Below are positions 33,560-42,940 of a stretch of DNA of 64,000 nucleotides, piece by piece (positions within the stretch are counted from its first letter, which is position 1; the number at the start of each line of letters is the position of its first letter). This DNA is from Methanolobus mangrovi (lineage in GTDB: Archaea > Halobacteriota > Methanosarcinia > Methanosarcinales > Methanosarcinaceae), in contig NZ_CP133594.1 in the NCBI RefSeq assembly GCF_031312535.1, positions 2,461,934 to 2,525,933 on the forward strand. Direction: 5' to 3'. The translations under genes were made by a program, and so were the position numbers. Under the pieces are notes generated by a model, which did not search any database, was not told the origin of the DNA, and worked only from the letters and a program-made list of their open reading frames with translations.

Positions 33560-34750
33560 ATGGTTCTTATGTATGATGTTCTCACAGTCAGGGAAGACTT
33601 TCCCGTATTAAAAGATGTGATATATCTGGATAATGCAGCTACGACGCAAACGCCTGTTCAGGCTGTATCTGCAATGCTGGATTATTTCTATAAGTATGCC
33701 GCAAACCATGGACGTGGGGCTCACAGGCTTGCAAGAGAAACAACAAACCACTATGAGGATGCTCGGGAAATGGTTGCATCTTTTTTCAATATGGATGTTG
33801 CAAATACTATTTTTACAAAGAATGCAACAGAAAGCATCAACGTCGTGTCCAGGGGTTTTCCGTGGAAAAAAGGTGACCATGTCATAGTCACACTTGTCGA
33901 ACATCATTCCAATTTGCTTCCATGGATGCGCTTAAAGGAGTTGGGTGTTGAACTCACAGTTGTAAAACCCGATCAGGGGGGTGTTGTGGACCCTGAAGAT
34001 ATCAGGTCAGCTATCAATGATAGGACTCGGCTTATAGCAGTAAATCATGTTTCCAACGTATTCGGGTCCATACAGGACATAAGCAAGATCATTGGCATCG
34101 CACGACAGGAAGGCGTGAAAATACTGGTGGATGGTTCCCAGTCTGCAGGAAACATGCCAATAGATATCAGATCAATTGATCCTGATTTTTTTGTATGCCC
34201 TGGGCATAAAGGTTTACTTGGTCCTCAGGGAACAGGCGTATTATACATAAAAGAACCTGATATGATCGAACCTATATTCCTTGGTGGTGGAATGGTCAGT
34301 TCTGTAACTCCTGATAGTTATAAAATGGAACCAAGTCCTGCAAGATTTGAAGCCGGTACTCCTAATATTCCTGGTGTTATAGGTCTTGGTCGTGCTGTGC
34401 AATACGTGAAAGAGCTTGGTGTCGGGTCTATCGGAAAGCATGAAATATCCCTGGCAAAGGAAACGGCTCTACGTCTTGGCGAACTGGATGCTGTTGAAGT
34501 ATATGGTCCCAAGAACAGGGCTGGTGTTGTATCTTTTAATGTGGTGGGTATGAACTCTCATGACGTGGCTATGATACTTGACCAGACGCATAATATATGT
34601 GTAAGGAGCGGTTATCATTGTGCAATGCCAGGTATTGATCATCTGGGTGTCAAAGGTACTGTAAGGGCTTCATTTGCTCTATACAATACTGTTGAAGAGG
34701 TTGAAACTCTGGTTAAAACAGTTTCCGATATCACTTCACTTCTTTCCTGA
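33560..34750 (+). CDS. SufS-like cysteine desulfurase
   Basis: A 396-residue PLP enzyme that takes sulfur from cysteine for Fe-S clusters and other thio-cofactors. The NAATTQTP motif lies near residue 26. The PLP Lys is in CPGHKGLLGPQG near residue 222 and the catalytic Cys in RSGYHCAMPG near residue 356, the SufS/CsdA (group II) pattern. Either ATG 33560 or 33569 may start it; no good ribosome binding site is present and a TATA-like TTTTATATT is only 20-25 bases upstream, so the transcript may be leaderless. Its location near ycaO-tfuA suggests a local sulfur supply, but this is inference. Confidence 0.92.
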   Translation: MVLMYDVLTVREDFPVLKDVIYLDNAATTQTPVQAVSAMLDYFYKYAANHGRGAHRLARETTNHYEDAREMVASFFNMDVANTIFTKNATESINVVSRGFPWKKGDHVIVTLVEHHSNLLPWMRLKELGVELTVVKPDQGGVVDPEDIRSAINDRTRLIAVNHVSNVFGSIQDISKIIGIARQEGVKILVDGSQSAGNMPIDIRSIDPDFFVCPGHKGLLGPQGTGVLYIKEPDMIEPIFLGGGMVSSVTPDSYKMEPSPARFEAGTPNIPGVIGLGRAVQYVKELGVGSIGKHEISLAKETALRLGELDAVEVYGPKNRAGVVSFNVVGMNSHDVAMILDQTHNICVRSGYHCAMPGIDHLGVKGTVRASFALYNTVEEVETLVKTVSDITSLLS

Positions 34751-34779
34751 TGCAATTATTCTTTTACCATTGCATTTTA
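34750..34779 (+). terminator. terminator after the cysteine desulfurase gene
   Basis: ATGCAAT (34750-34756)/ATTGCAT (34769-34775) with a 12-base loop, then TTT. The stem starts on the last base of the TGA stop codon. Confidence 0.6.
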
Positions 34780-34810
34780 GGAATAAAAGCAAAAGGTTAT
34801 TATGCGCAGA

Positions 34811-34844
34811 TAATTATATTAGTCTTGCAAGCTGACAGTTTGCA
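34811..34844 (+). promoter_or_regulatory. cdc6 promoter with palindrome at the expected transcript start
   Basis: A TATA-like TAATTATATTAG (34811-34822) is followed by the near-perfect 19-base palindrome at 34826-34844 (TGCAAGCTG, A, CAGTTTGCA) with a single mismatched pair. The site overlaps the expected start of transcription and could be a repressor or Orc1/Cdc6 autoregulatory site. Further down, ATCAA occurs four times between 34850 and 34915. Confidence 0.45.
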
Positions 34845-34928
34845 GCAACTATCAATTATCAACCATCAATGATTATTCGTATTTATTACAGCCGTTATCA
34901 GTAGTATCAATTAAGAGGGGAATTTAAA

Positions 34929-36041
34929 GTGAGCAAGGATATGCTTCTGTGGGATGAGACTCTTTTTAGCAATGGAGAGATACTTGAGTTTGATTACCTG
35001 CCGGACTATTTTGTACACAGGGATTCCCAGATGCAATCTCTGCGCTTCAGCCTGAAGCCGGCCTTAAGAGGTATGCGCCCTGTGAACTGTCTTGTGAAAG
35101 GTCCTCCCGGAACTGGAAAAACTACTGCTGTTATGAAGGTATTCAATGAGATGAAAGAATACACTGATAATGTTGTCTTTGTAAAGGTCAATTGTCAGAT
35201 GGATTCTACAAGGTTTGCTGTCGTTTCAAGGATATATGAACAGCTTGTGCATATCACTCCGCCTTCATCGGGTGTTGCTTTCAGAAGGCTTTTTGAAAAG
35301 GTGATAAAGTACTTGCTGGATGCGAACAAGACTCTTGTAGTTGCTCTTGATGACATCAATTACCTTTTTCCCGAAGGTCATGCTGATGAGGTGATGTATT
35401 CTCTGTTAAGGGCACATGAGCAATATCCTGGTGCGCGGATATCCATTATAGCTATAATAAGTGATGTGGGAATTCCATATCGTTTTGATCCCAGGGTTGG
35501 ATCGGTGTTTCTGCCGGAGGAAATCGCTTTTCCCCGATATGAGTCCGATGAGATCGGTGATATTATTGATAATCGTATAAGGCACGCTTTCTTTCAGGAT
35601 GTGGTGTCTTCCGAAGCAAGGGATAAAGTCGTCTCCTATGTGGATATGACCGGTGACCTGAGGATAGGTATTGATCTTCTGAAACGCTCCGGTCTTAATG
35701 CGGAACGCAGGGCCCGCAGGACTGTCTCTGTTGAAGATGTTGAGAAGGCGTACGAAGCTTCCCGGCTTTTGCACCTGTGCCGCAATATAAAGTCACTTTC
35801 GGATCATGAAAAGACATTGCTTAGACTTATTGCAAAAGATAGCAGTCTTCAGACAGGGGAATTGTATAAGGCATTCCATGAAATCACCGGCCTTGGATAC
35901 ACTCGGTTTTATGAAATAATTGAGAAAATGCATGTATCACGACTTATAAATGCTGATTTCTCTGGTAAAGGTATGCGTGGCAGAACCCGCTATGTTGAAC
36001 CAGTCCCTGACTCAAAAGACATACTCAAATGTCTTGAGTAA
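34929..36041 (+). CDS. cdc6: Orc1/Cdc6-family replication initiator
   Basis: A 370-residue AAA+ protein that binds replication origins and loads the MCM helicase. Walker A GPPGTGKTT is near residue 59, Walker B VVALDDINYL near 139, and sensor-1 and sensor-2 regions follow (the latter DLRIGIDLLKRSG near 240). A C-terminal winged helix (about 285-360) holds ETGLYKAFHEITGLGYTRFYE-like residues. The start is GTG with AGGGGAA upstream. Methanosarcinaceae carry two orc1/cdc6 genes; this may be the second, rather diverged type. I see no canonical origin recognition box beside it, so an adjacent origin is not supported. Confidence 0.9.
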   Translation: MSKDMLLWDETLFSNGEILEFDYLPDYFVHRDSQMQSLRFSLKPALRGMRPVNCLVKGPPGTGKTTAVMKVFNEMKEYTDNVVFVKVNCQMDSTRFAVVSRIYEQLVHITPPSSGVAFRRLFEKVIKYLLDANKTLVVALDDINYLFPEGHADEVMYSLLRAHEQYPGARISIIAIISDVGIPYRFDPRVGSVFLPEEIAFPRYESDEIGDIIDNRIRHAFFQDVVSSEARDKVVSYVDMTGDLRIGIDLLKRSGLNAERRARRTVSVEDVEKAYEASRLLHLCRNIKSLSDHEKTLLRLIAKDSSLQTGELYKAFHEITGLGYTRFYEIIEKMHVSRLINADFSGKGMRGRTRYVEPVPDSKDILKCLE

Positions 36042-36079
36042 TTTTTTTTTAAAATATTTTTTTAACTAAAAAAAGCAGT

Positions 36080-36110
36080 TTTGCGCAGAATTCATAAGAA
36101 CCTGCGCAAA
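36080..36110. terminator. bidirectional terminator between cdc6 and the thermosome gene
   Basis: A 9-base perfect stem TTTGCGCAG (36080-36088)/CTGCGCAAA (36102-36110) with a 13-base loop lies between the two convergent genes. On the minus strand it is followed by a run of seven T. Confidence 0.75.
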
Positions 36111-36146
36111 TGAGTTTGTGTTGTATATTTTTTGTTAACGGGACAT

Positions 36147-37796
36147 TTACATGTCCATTCCGCCCATCATTCCTGGAGGCATGCCGCCTGGAACCATGTC
36201 TTCTGCGGAAGGTCCTGCTCCTCCCTGTCTGGATGCGATGATATCATCGATCCTGAGGATCATGACTGCGGATTCAGCAGCTGCATTGATTGCCTGGGTC
36301 TTTACCCTGAGTGGCTCAACTACGCCTGCTTCCCACATGTCGATTACCTTTCCTTCGTATACGTTAAGACCTGCTGTCTTTGTGCCCTTCTCGTGGTGTG
36401 AACGGAGCTCCATAAGCATGTCTATTGGGTCAAGACCTGCGTTCTCAGCAAGTGTTCTTGGAATTACTTCCAGAGCTTCTGCGAATGCTTTGACTGCAAG
36501 CTGTTCCCTGCCGCTGAGTGTTGCTGCGTATTCCTGGAGTCTGAGTGCAACTTCAACTTCAGGTGATCCGCCACCAGCTACAAGTTTCTCGTCCTCGATT
36601 GCTACGCCGACTACTCTGAGGGAGTCGTTGAGTGCTCTCTCGATGTTGTCAATGACGTGTTCTGTGCCACCGCGAAGGAGGATTGAAACTGCCTTTGGAT
36701 TTACACATCCTGTTACGAATGTCATTGGGTCGCCGCCGATCTTCTTCTCTTCTACAAGATCTGCCTTGCCCATGTCAGCTTCTATGATCTCATCAACGTT
36801 TGTGATGAGCTTTGCACCAGTTGCTCTTGAAAGCTTCTGCATGTCACTCTTCTTGACACGTCTGATGGCAAATACGCCTGCCTTTGCAAGGTAGTGCTGT
36901 GCCATATCATCGATTCCCTTCTGGCAGAATACGACATTTGCACCGCTGTTAACTACTTTGGCGACGAGGTCTTTGATCATCTTCTCTTCCTGGTCAAGGA
37001 ATGACTGGAGCTGCTCAGGTGATGTGATAGAGATCTCTGCATCGACTTCTGTGTCTTTGAGTTCGATTGCTGTGTTGATGAGTGCGATCTTTGCGTTCTC
37101 AACTTTCTTTGGCATGTTTGTGTGGACACGCTCTTTGTCAATGATCATACCTTCAATAAGTTCGGATTCTTCGATACGTGCTCCGACCTTCTTCTCTACC
37201 TTGATGTTTTCCATATCGACCTTGTTGTCTTCATCAACAATGCTCAGGATTGAATCAACTGTAATTTTTGAAAGTACGTCCTTTGTTGCTTCTGCGCCCT
37301 TTCCGGTCATTGCTGTTCCGGAAATGTTCAACAGTACATCCCTGCTGTCTCTGGTGACGGATACTGCAAGACCTTTAAGGATCTCAGCTGCTTTCTGTGA
37401 AGCCATCCTGTAACCGGATGCGATGATTGTTGGGTGTATGTCCTGCTCAATGAGCTCTTCTGCCTTCTTGAGGAGTTCGCCGGCAATTACGGCAGCTGAG
37501 GTTGTTCCGTCTCCTACCTCATCATCCTGGGTCTTAGCTACTTCCACAATCATCTTTGCAGCAGGGTGCTCAATGTCCATTTCTTTAAGAATGGTTGCAC
37601 CATCGTTTGTGATGACTACATCTCCGAGGCTGTCTACAAGCATCTTGTCCATTCCTTTTGGTCCAAGTGTTGTTCTTACAGCTTCAGCGACTGCTTTTGC
37701 AGCCATGATGTTGTTGCTCTGTGCTTCTCTGCCTCTAGTTCTCTGGCTTCCTTCTCTTAATATGAAAATTGGCTGTCCTGCCATCTGTCCTGCCAT
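36147..37796 (-). CDS. thsA: thermosome (group II chaperonin) subunit
   Basis: A 549-residue ATP-dependent chaperonin subunit that forms a double-ring folding chamber. It shows the TCP-1/thermosome signatures: [15 protein letters not shown] near residue 42, the DGATIL and [23 protein letters not shown]-binding motifs near 64-110, and [10 protein letters not shown] near residue 407. The C-terminus ends with the Gly/Met-rich PGMMGGMDM tail. Ribosome binding site AAGGAGGAT and TATA element CTTATATAG (minus strand, about 37872-37881) precede it. Methanosarcinaceae usually have several paralogues; which one this is cannot be told. Confidence 0.96.
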   Translation of the reverse strand: MAGQMAGQPIFILREGSQRTRGREAQSNNIMAAKAVAEAVRTTLGPKGMDKMLVDSLGDVVITNDGATILKEMDIEHPAAKMIVEVAKTQDDEVGDGTTSAAVIAGELLKKAEELIEQDIHPTIIASGYRMASQKAAEILKGLAVSVTRDSRDVLLNISGTAMTGKGAEATKDVLSKITVDSILSIVDEDNKVDMENIKVEKKVGARIEESELIEGMIIDKERVHTNMPKKVENAKIALINTAIELKDTEVDAEISITSPEQLQSFLDQEEKMIKDLVAKVVNSGANVVFCQKGIDDMAQHYLAKAGVFAIRRVKKSDMQKLSRATGAKLITNVDEIIEADMGKADLVEEKKIGGDPMTFVTGCVNPKAVSILLRGGTEHVIDNIERALNDSLRVVGVAIEDEKLVAGGGSPEVEVALRLQEYAATLSGREQLAVKAFAEALEVIPRTLAENAGLDPIDMLMELRSHHEKGTKTAGLNVYEGKVIDMWEAGVVEPLRVKTQAINAAAESAVMILRIDDIIASRQGGAGPSAEDMVPGGMPPGMMGGMDM

Positions 37797-37968
37797 GTAT
37801 TGACTATCCTCCTTAGATATATGAAATTAATATGACATTTGTTTTAGGTCGTTTTTTAATGTTTGTAGTTCTATATAAGCGTATCGGGCACTCCGTTTTT
37901 TGCGGAAGGACAGAATAAACTAAAAAACAAACAATTTAAAAGAAAACAGAATAAAAAAAAGATATGAT

Positions 37969-37988
37969 AAAGTGATAAAAATCACTTT
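37969..37988 (-). terminator. terminator across the stop codon of the small basic protein gene
   Basis: AAAGTGAT (37969-37976)/ATCACTTT (37981-37988) with a 4-base loop; on the minus strand an eight-T run follows a few bases on. The TGA stop (37982-37984) is inside the stem. Confidence 0.7.
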
Positions 37989-38155
37989 ACGAGTGCTTTT
38001 GGTGACCTGCGAAGGAACCTTCTCTTAGCACCTGATGCTGAATATCTCTGTGCTGGTCCTGGATGAGCCTTTCCTTCCTTGCTCTTACGAACTTTGATTG
38101 TTCTGCCGTTACGTCCTTTTACTCTTACCCATTCAATGCTGCCTGTCTTGCCCAT
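37982..38155 (-). CDS. small basic protein, DUF5350-like
   Basis: A 57-residue protein, strongly basic: [51 protein letters not shown]. It resembles the DUF5350 family of methanogens, whose function is unknown; the charge suggests RNA or ribosome binding. Translation is supported by the ribosome binding site GAGGAT before the ATG and by the terminator that begins in its stop codon. It lies 185 bases upstream of the thermosome gene in the same direction but ends in its own terminator, so it is a separate transcript. Confidence 0.8.
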   Translation of the reverse strand: MGKTGSIEWVRVKGRNGRTIKVRKSKEGKAHPGPAQRYSASGAKRRFLRRSPKALVK

Positions 38156-38322
38156 GATAAATCCTCTTGATAATGTTAATTATAAATTTTAAGTTAACCT
38201 AGATATATAATTCTAGTCGTGAGTTTACTTCTAGACGTAATGCTCATTATTAAAGCTTGCGGGAAAATCAGAGCAAAATTACTTGTAGACAGCAGGGATT
38301 ATGGCAATCACTATAACAGGAG

Positions 38323-39036
38323 TTGATCAAGGTTACTTCACCAATTGAGAAACAGCTTAAAGCAGTGAAAGATGAGCTTAAAGGTGTACAGGATTATCCG
38401 ATGGACAAACTAATATCCATAATACAGGAAGTTGGCTTTGAATGTGATTTCTGTGCACGCTGCTGCACCCGGGAATTCAATGATCATGTTTTCCTTCTTA
38501 ACGATGATGCTGTCAGGATAAAGGCCATATCCTCGGATTCTCTAGAACCTGCTCCTTATTATGAGCTATGCGATCAGCATGGGCGGTTCTACGTTTCCGG
38601 TTATTCACTTAAAGTAAAAAAGGACGGTTCATGCATTTTCCTCCATGAAAAGAAATGTGCTATCTATGGACAGCGTCCGCTGATATGCAGGCTTTATCCT
38701 TACATGTTGCACCGTGAAGCGGATGAGGATGGGAATATCGACTGGAGGCAAATAGCTGGACCGGGTCAGCATGGCTGCTACCATACTGGAATAAGTGATG
38801 ATGAGTCTGAAGAGATCGCTCTCCTGATAAAATCCTATGAAACCGGTTATCTTATGCAGGTAGCAGAGTTCTTCAAAAAAGCAGAAGAACATTTCAAAAA
38901 GAACGGTCTCAAACATGTTCAAAGTGTATACGACGGGGAGATGAGGAAGTTCAACAAAGGTGAGGAAATTACAGTATTTGTCTTATTCAATGATGACTTT
39001 ATTGAACATAAGGTCAAAAAAGAATCAAGCCAGTAA
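38323..39036 (+). CDS. YkgJ-family cysteine cluster protein
   Basis: A 237-residue protein of the YkgJ/UPF0153 family, thought to bind a metal or Fe-S cluster. The signature is CDFCARCC near residue 44 and a later CAIYGQRPLICRLYPY near residue 108. The start is uncertain: the TTG at 38323 has AGGAG directly abutting it, and the first in-frame ATG (38401) would remove 26 residues just before the cluster. The MFS gene follows 25 bases later. Substrate and partner are unknown. Confidence 0.82.
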   Translation: MIKVTSPIEKQLKAVKDELKGVQDYPMDKLISIIQEVGFECDFCARCCTREFNDHVFLLNDDAVRIKAISSDSLEPAPYYELCDQHGRFYVSGYSLKVKKDGSCIFLHEKKCAIYGQRPLICRLYPYMLHREADEDGNIDWRQIAGPGQHGCYHTGISDDESEEIALLIKSYETGYLMQVAEFFKKAEEHFKKNGLKHVQSVYDGEMRKFNKGEEITVFVLFNDDFIEHKVKKESSQ

Positions 39037-39061
39037 ACTGAAAATATTGATCATCGGTAAA

Positions 39062-40219
39062 ATGAAAGGAACACAGAATCTTCTGCTGATCTGTCTTGTT
39101 GCATTCTTTTCAATGTCAGCCGGGGCTCTGCTCGGTCCTGTACTTCCCTTTATGGTTGAACCATTGAATACTTCACGTGAAGCTGTGGGATTGATCCTTG
39201 GAATGTATACCTTCTCTACAGCTCTCTCCATGATTGTTGTTAGTTTCATCACAGATCGCGTGGGTCGCAAAAAGATACTGGTGCCATGTCTTCTGATCAA
39301 CGGGATTGCCGGTTTAGCGTGCTATTTTTCCACTGATATGGCCATGCTTCTGGCTTTGAGATTTGTCCAGGGTATAGGCATTGCAGGAATGCTCCCCATT
39401 GTCATGACAATGATAGGGGAAATATACACCGGTCTTGACAGGGTCAATGCCATGGGTAAAATGAGCATGACAACGGGTATAGGTGCTGTGTCCGCACCTT
39501 TGATCGGTGGTATCCTTGCTTCATACGGATGGAATGTACCATTCCTGTTCTATGGTCTTACCATTCCCCTTGCAATTATTGTGACAGTCTTTCTTCCTGA
39601 AACCAATCCTCATGAGAACAGGGCGAAAAACAGGAACTCTATAATAAGGACTCTTGCCGAATTCCGTATTCTTTATACTATTATACTGAGCTTTTCTATC
39701 TTCTTCCTGCTCTATACGGTAGTTATCTATGTCCCGTTCATCCTCAAGGACAATTATAATTTCACCGCAAGTCAGGCAGGACTGGCACTCGGTATTCAGG
39801 GAATAGCAATGGCTGGGATATCATCACGCGCCAGATTTTTATCATCCAAATTTGGTAAGCAAAAGCTCCTCATAGCAGGTTTTTCAATAACCGGCATCGC
39901 ACTTGGTGGTCTCATATTTGCAGGTTCACTTTACCATGTTCTAATTCTGATCTTCATATTCGGGGTCGGTTTTGGAATGGTGCAACCTCAACTGAATACC
40001 CTTGCAACTCAGGTAGCTCCCCCTGGAATGATGGGGGGCATTGTGTCAGTTTTCAACATAATGAAGTACGCAGGACAAACAGCAGCCCCACTTGTTCTTG
40101 CAGTTGTGTTATTCCACAGCGACCTGCACATGGTCTTTGCAACTTCATGCACTTTCGCATTTGTGATTGCGTTCTCTGCTTATTTCTTTAAAGGTGTTTA
40201 TGAGCGTCTGGATGAATGA
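39062..40219 (+). CDS. MFS transporter
   Basis: A major facilitator superfamily permease of about 385 residues and 12 hydrophobic helices. The family loop motif between helices 2 and 3 reads ITDRVGRKKILVP near residue 62. The N-terminus MKGTQNLLLICLVAFF supports ATG 39062; the longer frame overlaps the upstream gene by 77 bases. The substrate is unknown; general drug/metabolite efflux proteins look similar. Its end overlaps the convergent radical SAM gene by 22 bases. Confidence 0.88.
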   Translation: MKGTQNLLLICLVAFFSMSAGALLGPVLPFMVEPLNTSREAVGLILGMYTFSTALSMIVVSFITDRVGRKKILVPCLLINGIAGLACYFSTDMAMLLALRFVQGIGIAGMLPIVMTMIGEIYTGLDRVNAMGKMSMTTGIGAVSAPLIGGILASYGWNVPFLFYGLTIPLAIIVTVFLPETNPHENRAKNRNSIIRTLAEFRILYTIILSFSIFFLLYTVVIYVPFILKDNYNFTASQAGLALGIQGIAMAGISSRARFLSSKFGKQKLLIAGFSITGIALGGLIFAGSLYHVLILIFIFGVGFGMVQPQLNTLATQVAPPGMMGGIVSVFNIMKYAGQTAAPLVLAVVLFHSDLHMVFATSCTFAFVIAFSAYFFKGVYERLDE

Positions 40220-41328
40220 GTTTCATTCCATGAACCTGTAACCTTCCCTTCCAACGCCATTTTCCCCAACACTTTCCTGTAACGGTCGCTCACCGGCGAG
40301 GTTTTGATATCTGCATACGGTGTCCCTGGAAGCGGTGTCAGGTAATGTGAATGCACATGGCCGCCTTTTTTGCATATCCACTGAATAAGCTCAAGACTCA
40401 TATCCTGTTCCTCCTCTGTTTCATCAGGGAATCCCACCATGAAGTCCACTATCGGCGTGATACCGTGGTCAAAACAGAGTTCAATGCTATGGACAACATC
40501 ATCCACCGTGTGCCCTCTCAGGATGCTTCTGAGGATACGGTCACTGCCTGACTGTGCCCCGAGACTTACTTTGGTATTGGTGCAGTATTTTGTGATAAGT
40601 TCCAGTGATTCGTTTGTGACGAACTCCGGTCTTACCTCTGACGGGAATGTGCCGAAAAAGATGTTCCTGTCTCCATATTCGTGGAGTGTAGAGAGAAGCT
40701 TCTCAACCTTGTCGAGCCGGGGATGTATCCCGTCACTGCCATAGGCGAGGGCATTTGAAGATGTGAATCTCAGGTCCTTGTAGTATTCCACAAATTTCAT
40801 TATGGAATCTACACTCCGGTGCCTCATTTTATTACCAAAAAGGCGTGGTGTCTGGCAGTACTTACACCTGAAAGGGCATCCTCTACTTATTTCCAGAGGT
40901 GACATGAGGGTATTCGGGTCGAAACAGGGATATTTATCAAGGTCAACAGGGTCTCTTTTATCAGTGAAAACAGTTTTTCCCGCATTGTCCTTATATGCTA
41001 TTCCCTTTACCCTGGATACATCCTTGCCTGAAGCTATAGTCTCTATAAGCTCAGGCAGTGTCTCTTCTCCTTCTCCTACGACCACGTAATCAAAATGTTC
41101 AAGTGTTTCCTCGGCAGCTCCGGATGGATGGGGTCCGCCTGCTATGAATATAGATTCGGTGTTTGCTTTCTTTACTTCCTGAAATACTGAATCTGCCTGC
41201 CTTGTGGCAAAGCTGTATATCATTATTCCATCATGAGGTGCCTTGACCTTCAAAGCACCCGGAAGAAGGGGAGCCAGCGCAGCAAGGCTATATGCATTTT
41301 TCTTATTCCAGCGAAAGCAGACATCCAT
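40198..41328 (-). CDS. B12-binding domain/radical SAM protein (MJ_1487-like family)
   Basis: A 376-residue protein with an N-terminal cobalamin-binding-type Rossmann domain (about residues 1-130, with IFIAGGPHPSG and YVVVGEGEETL) and a radical SAM domain. The cluster motif is CPFRCKYCQT near residue 152, and VDFMVGFPDETEEE lies near residue 296. It resembles an archaeal family of unknown reaction, probably methyl transfer or C-C chemistry. The ATG is ten bases after the stop of the small aconitase-X gene, so it ends an operon that also makes isoprenoids, but a role there is unproven. Confidence 0.85.
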   Translation of the reverse strand: MDVCFRWNKKNAYSLAALAPLLPGALKVKAPHDGIMIYSFATRQADSVFQEVKKANTESIFIAGGPHPSGAAEETLEHFDYVVVGEGEETLPELIETIASGKDVSRVKGIAYKDNAGKTVFTDKRDPVDLDKYPCFDPNTLMSPLEISRGCPFRCKYCQTPRLFGNKMRHRSVDSIMKFVEYYKDLRFTSSNALAYGSDGIHPRLDKVEKLLSTLHEYGDRNIFFGTFPSEVRPEFVTNESLELITKYCTNTKVSLGAQSGSDRILRSILRGHTVDDVVHSIELCFDHGITPIVDFMVGFPDETEEEQDMSLELIQWICKKGGHVHSHYLTPLPGTPYADIKTSPVSDRYRKVLGKMALEGKVTGSWNETHSSRRS

Positions 41329-41337
41329 GAATTAGTC

Positions 41338-41742
41338 TCAGTCTTTGTTTATCTCTACAAAGGAAGCAGTGCTGTTAACGATAACTCTGTCACCGTTCTT
41401 CAACAATTCAAAAGGATCAGTTTCCAGCTTGTCTACGAGTGGAATCTCTGATATTATTGCTCCTACTGCTACAATGGGTTCTGATTCAATATTTATCATT
41501 GCAGCAGGCGCTACGTTGTTCTTGAAAAGCTGATAAATGACATATGAACCAACGGTAGACCCTTTTCCGTATGGGAAGACAAGAACCTTTCCGCTGATGG
41601 ACTGGCCGTAAAGCTCATGCTGAGGCTCTACGATCTCTCCGGTCTCAGGGTCAACATTCCCAAGGAATGATATGGGGTCACGGGTTAGGAGCACTTCTCC
41701 TTCTGCAACACCCCTGGCTATGGTCCTGCAATTAACTCTCAT
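41338..41742 (-). CDS. phosphomevalonate dehydratase small subunit (aconitase X, DUF126)
   Basis: The small subunit (about 134 residues) of the archaeal enzyme that dehydrates mevalonate 5-phosphate to trans-anhydromevalonate 5-phosphate. The DUF126 swivel domain shows NCRTIARGVAEGEVL at the start and GKVLVFPYGKGSTVGSYV near residue 62. I chose the start MRVNCRT at 41742; the open frame runs 27 codons upstream within the large-subunit gene. The two subunit genes overlap by 11 bases. Confidence 0.9.
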   Translation of the reverse strand: MRVNCRTIARGVAEGEVLLTRDPISFLGNVDPETGEIVEPQHELYGQSISGKVLVFPYGKGSTVGSYVIYQLFKNNVAPAAMINIESEPIVAVGAIISEIPLVDKLETDPFELLKNGDRVIVNSTASFVEINKD

Positions 41743-42916
41743 CGATGACACCTGCCTCTTTGATACAGTCCTCAATGCTCGCATACTTTGCAGCCACTTT
41801 ACACATGCTTGGTACGTAGGCAAGCGCCTTTCCGGAATTAACTGTTATAGAGCTATACTTGTTAGTGGCAGGTGATACTACCATACAGGTATCACACACA
41901 ACCTTTGCACCACTCTTCTCAATTCTCTCTACAAGGTCCGGGTATTTCTCAGCAATCTCCCTTGCAGTGCAGACCCACATCTCCTTCTGTAATTTCTTTC
42001 CGTTAACGAGTTCTGCGATCTCTTCCAGTTCTTCAGGAGAGCAATGTGGACATCCCACAGTTATTATTTCGCTGGACAGTATATCCTTATTAGTTTCATA
42101 GACCTCGTCTATCTGTACTCTCTCAACAGGGATCCTCTCATCGGGTTTTGCAAACCTGTTCCTGACAGCTTCAGGTGTCACGCCTTCTATATGGTATAAT
42201 GCCACAGCCCCGGATGCTGCAAGAGCTGCACCGAGTGATTTCATCTCATTTTTGGAAGGTTCGTTCTTCGTGTAGAATATGGGCACCCTGCTTCCGACGG
42301 TCTTCCCCACTACGTAACCGAGGGCACCGTAATCAGAGCCTGAAAGTTCGCAATCAACTTCCACAGCTATTACAGGTTCCCTCATCTCATCAAGGTGGTA
42401 TCCGTAATTTGCAGTTTTCCCGATAAGGGCTGCTGAAAGGGCTGAAGGTCCCCCTTCACGGTTTGTCCTTGCACCTATTACAGAGTTGGCATAGGAAACT
42501 GCCGAGGACTCGCTCCAAGCGATGTGGTCATCCAGTTTAACATCAAACCCTTCAAGATAATAAGGGGTGCATGTGCATTTTGTCTGAATTCCAAGTTTTG
42601 CATAAGCTTCTATGATCTGCTGCTGCTTCTTTGCAAAAGCAGGGTCAATACCCATCTCTTCCCATTTGTTGATGTCCATTCCGGCAGGGTTGAGTATTGA
42701 AGGTATCTTCACTTTTCCTTCAAGGTCAGAAATCCATTCCAGTCCTGCATCTCCAATTGTCTTATATGATACTCCGGCTATCTGGGCACTTTTTACAGGT
42801 ATGAGCCTGTCCGCACCGTAGATATCGCCCAGTGCCACAAGGATCTCTATTGCTTTTTGGAGGCTAGGTCCATACTCTCCTTCAAGAGTCTTTTCTTCTT
42901 CAGGTGTAAGATACAT
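41732..42916 (-). CDS. phosphomevalonate dehydratase large subunit (aconitase X, DUF521)
   Basis: A 394-residue catalytic subunit of the aconitase-X superfamily. Cysteines that could hold an Fe-S cluster are seen in TKCTCTPYY near residue 115, VGCPHCSPEE near 290 and CDTCMVVSP near 346. In archaea this heterodimer works in the modified mevalonate pathway that makes isopentenyl phosphate for ether lipids. The gene order large subunit, small subunit, with the UbiD-like decarboxylase just upstream, matches that pathway. Confidence 0.92.
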   Translation of the reverse strand: MYLTPEEEKTLEGEYGPSLQKAIEILVALGDIYGADRLIPVKSAQIAGVSYKTIGDAGLEWISDLEGKVKIPSILNPAGMDINKWEEMGIDPAFAKKQQQIIEAYAKLGIQTKCTCTPYYLEGFDVKLDDHIAWSESSAVSYANSVIGARTNREGGPSALSAALIGKTANYGYHLDEMREPVIAVEVDCELSGSDYGALGYVVGKTVGSRVPIFYTKNEPSKNEMKSLGAALAASGAVALYHIEGVTPEAVRNRFAKPDERIPVERVQIDEVYETNKDILSSEIITVGCPHCSPEELEEIAELVNGKKLQKEMWVCTAREIAEKYPDLVERIEKSGAKVVCDTCMVVSPATNKYSSITVNSGKALAYVPSMCKVAAKYASIEDCIKEAGVIDES

Positions 42917-42940
42917 TATTGTTCCGCCGTTTTCCTTTCC

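Noticed and set aside
34751-34928. Replication origin next to orc1/cdc6
   Set aside because: No canonical origin recognition boxes or long AT-rich unwinding region with repeats could be recognised; only a promoter palindrome and short ATCAA repeats are present.
36151-36894. Long plus-strand frames opposite the thermosome gene
   Set aside because: Ser/Thr/Ile-rich antisense shadows of a highly conserved gene; no promoter or ribosome binding site.
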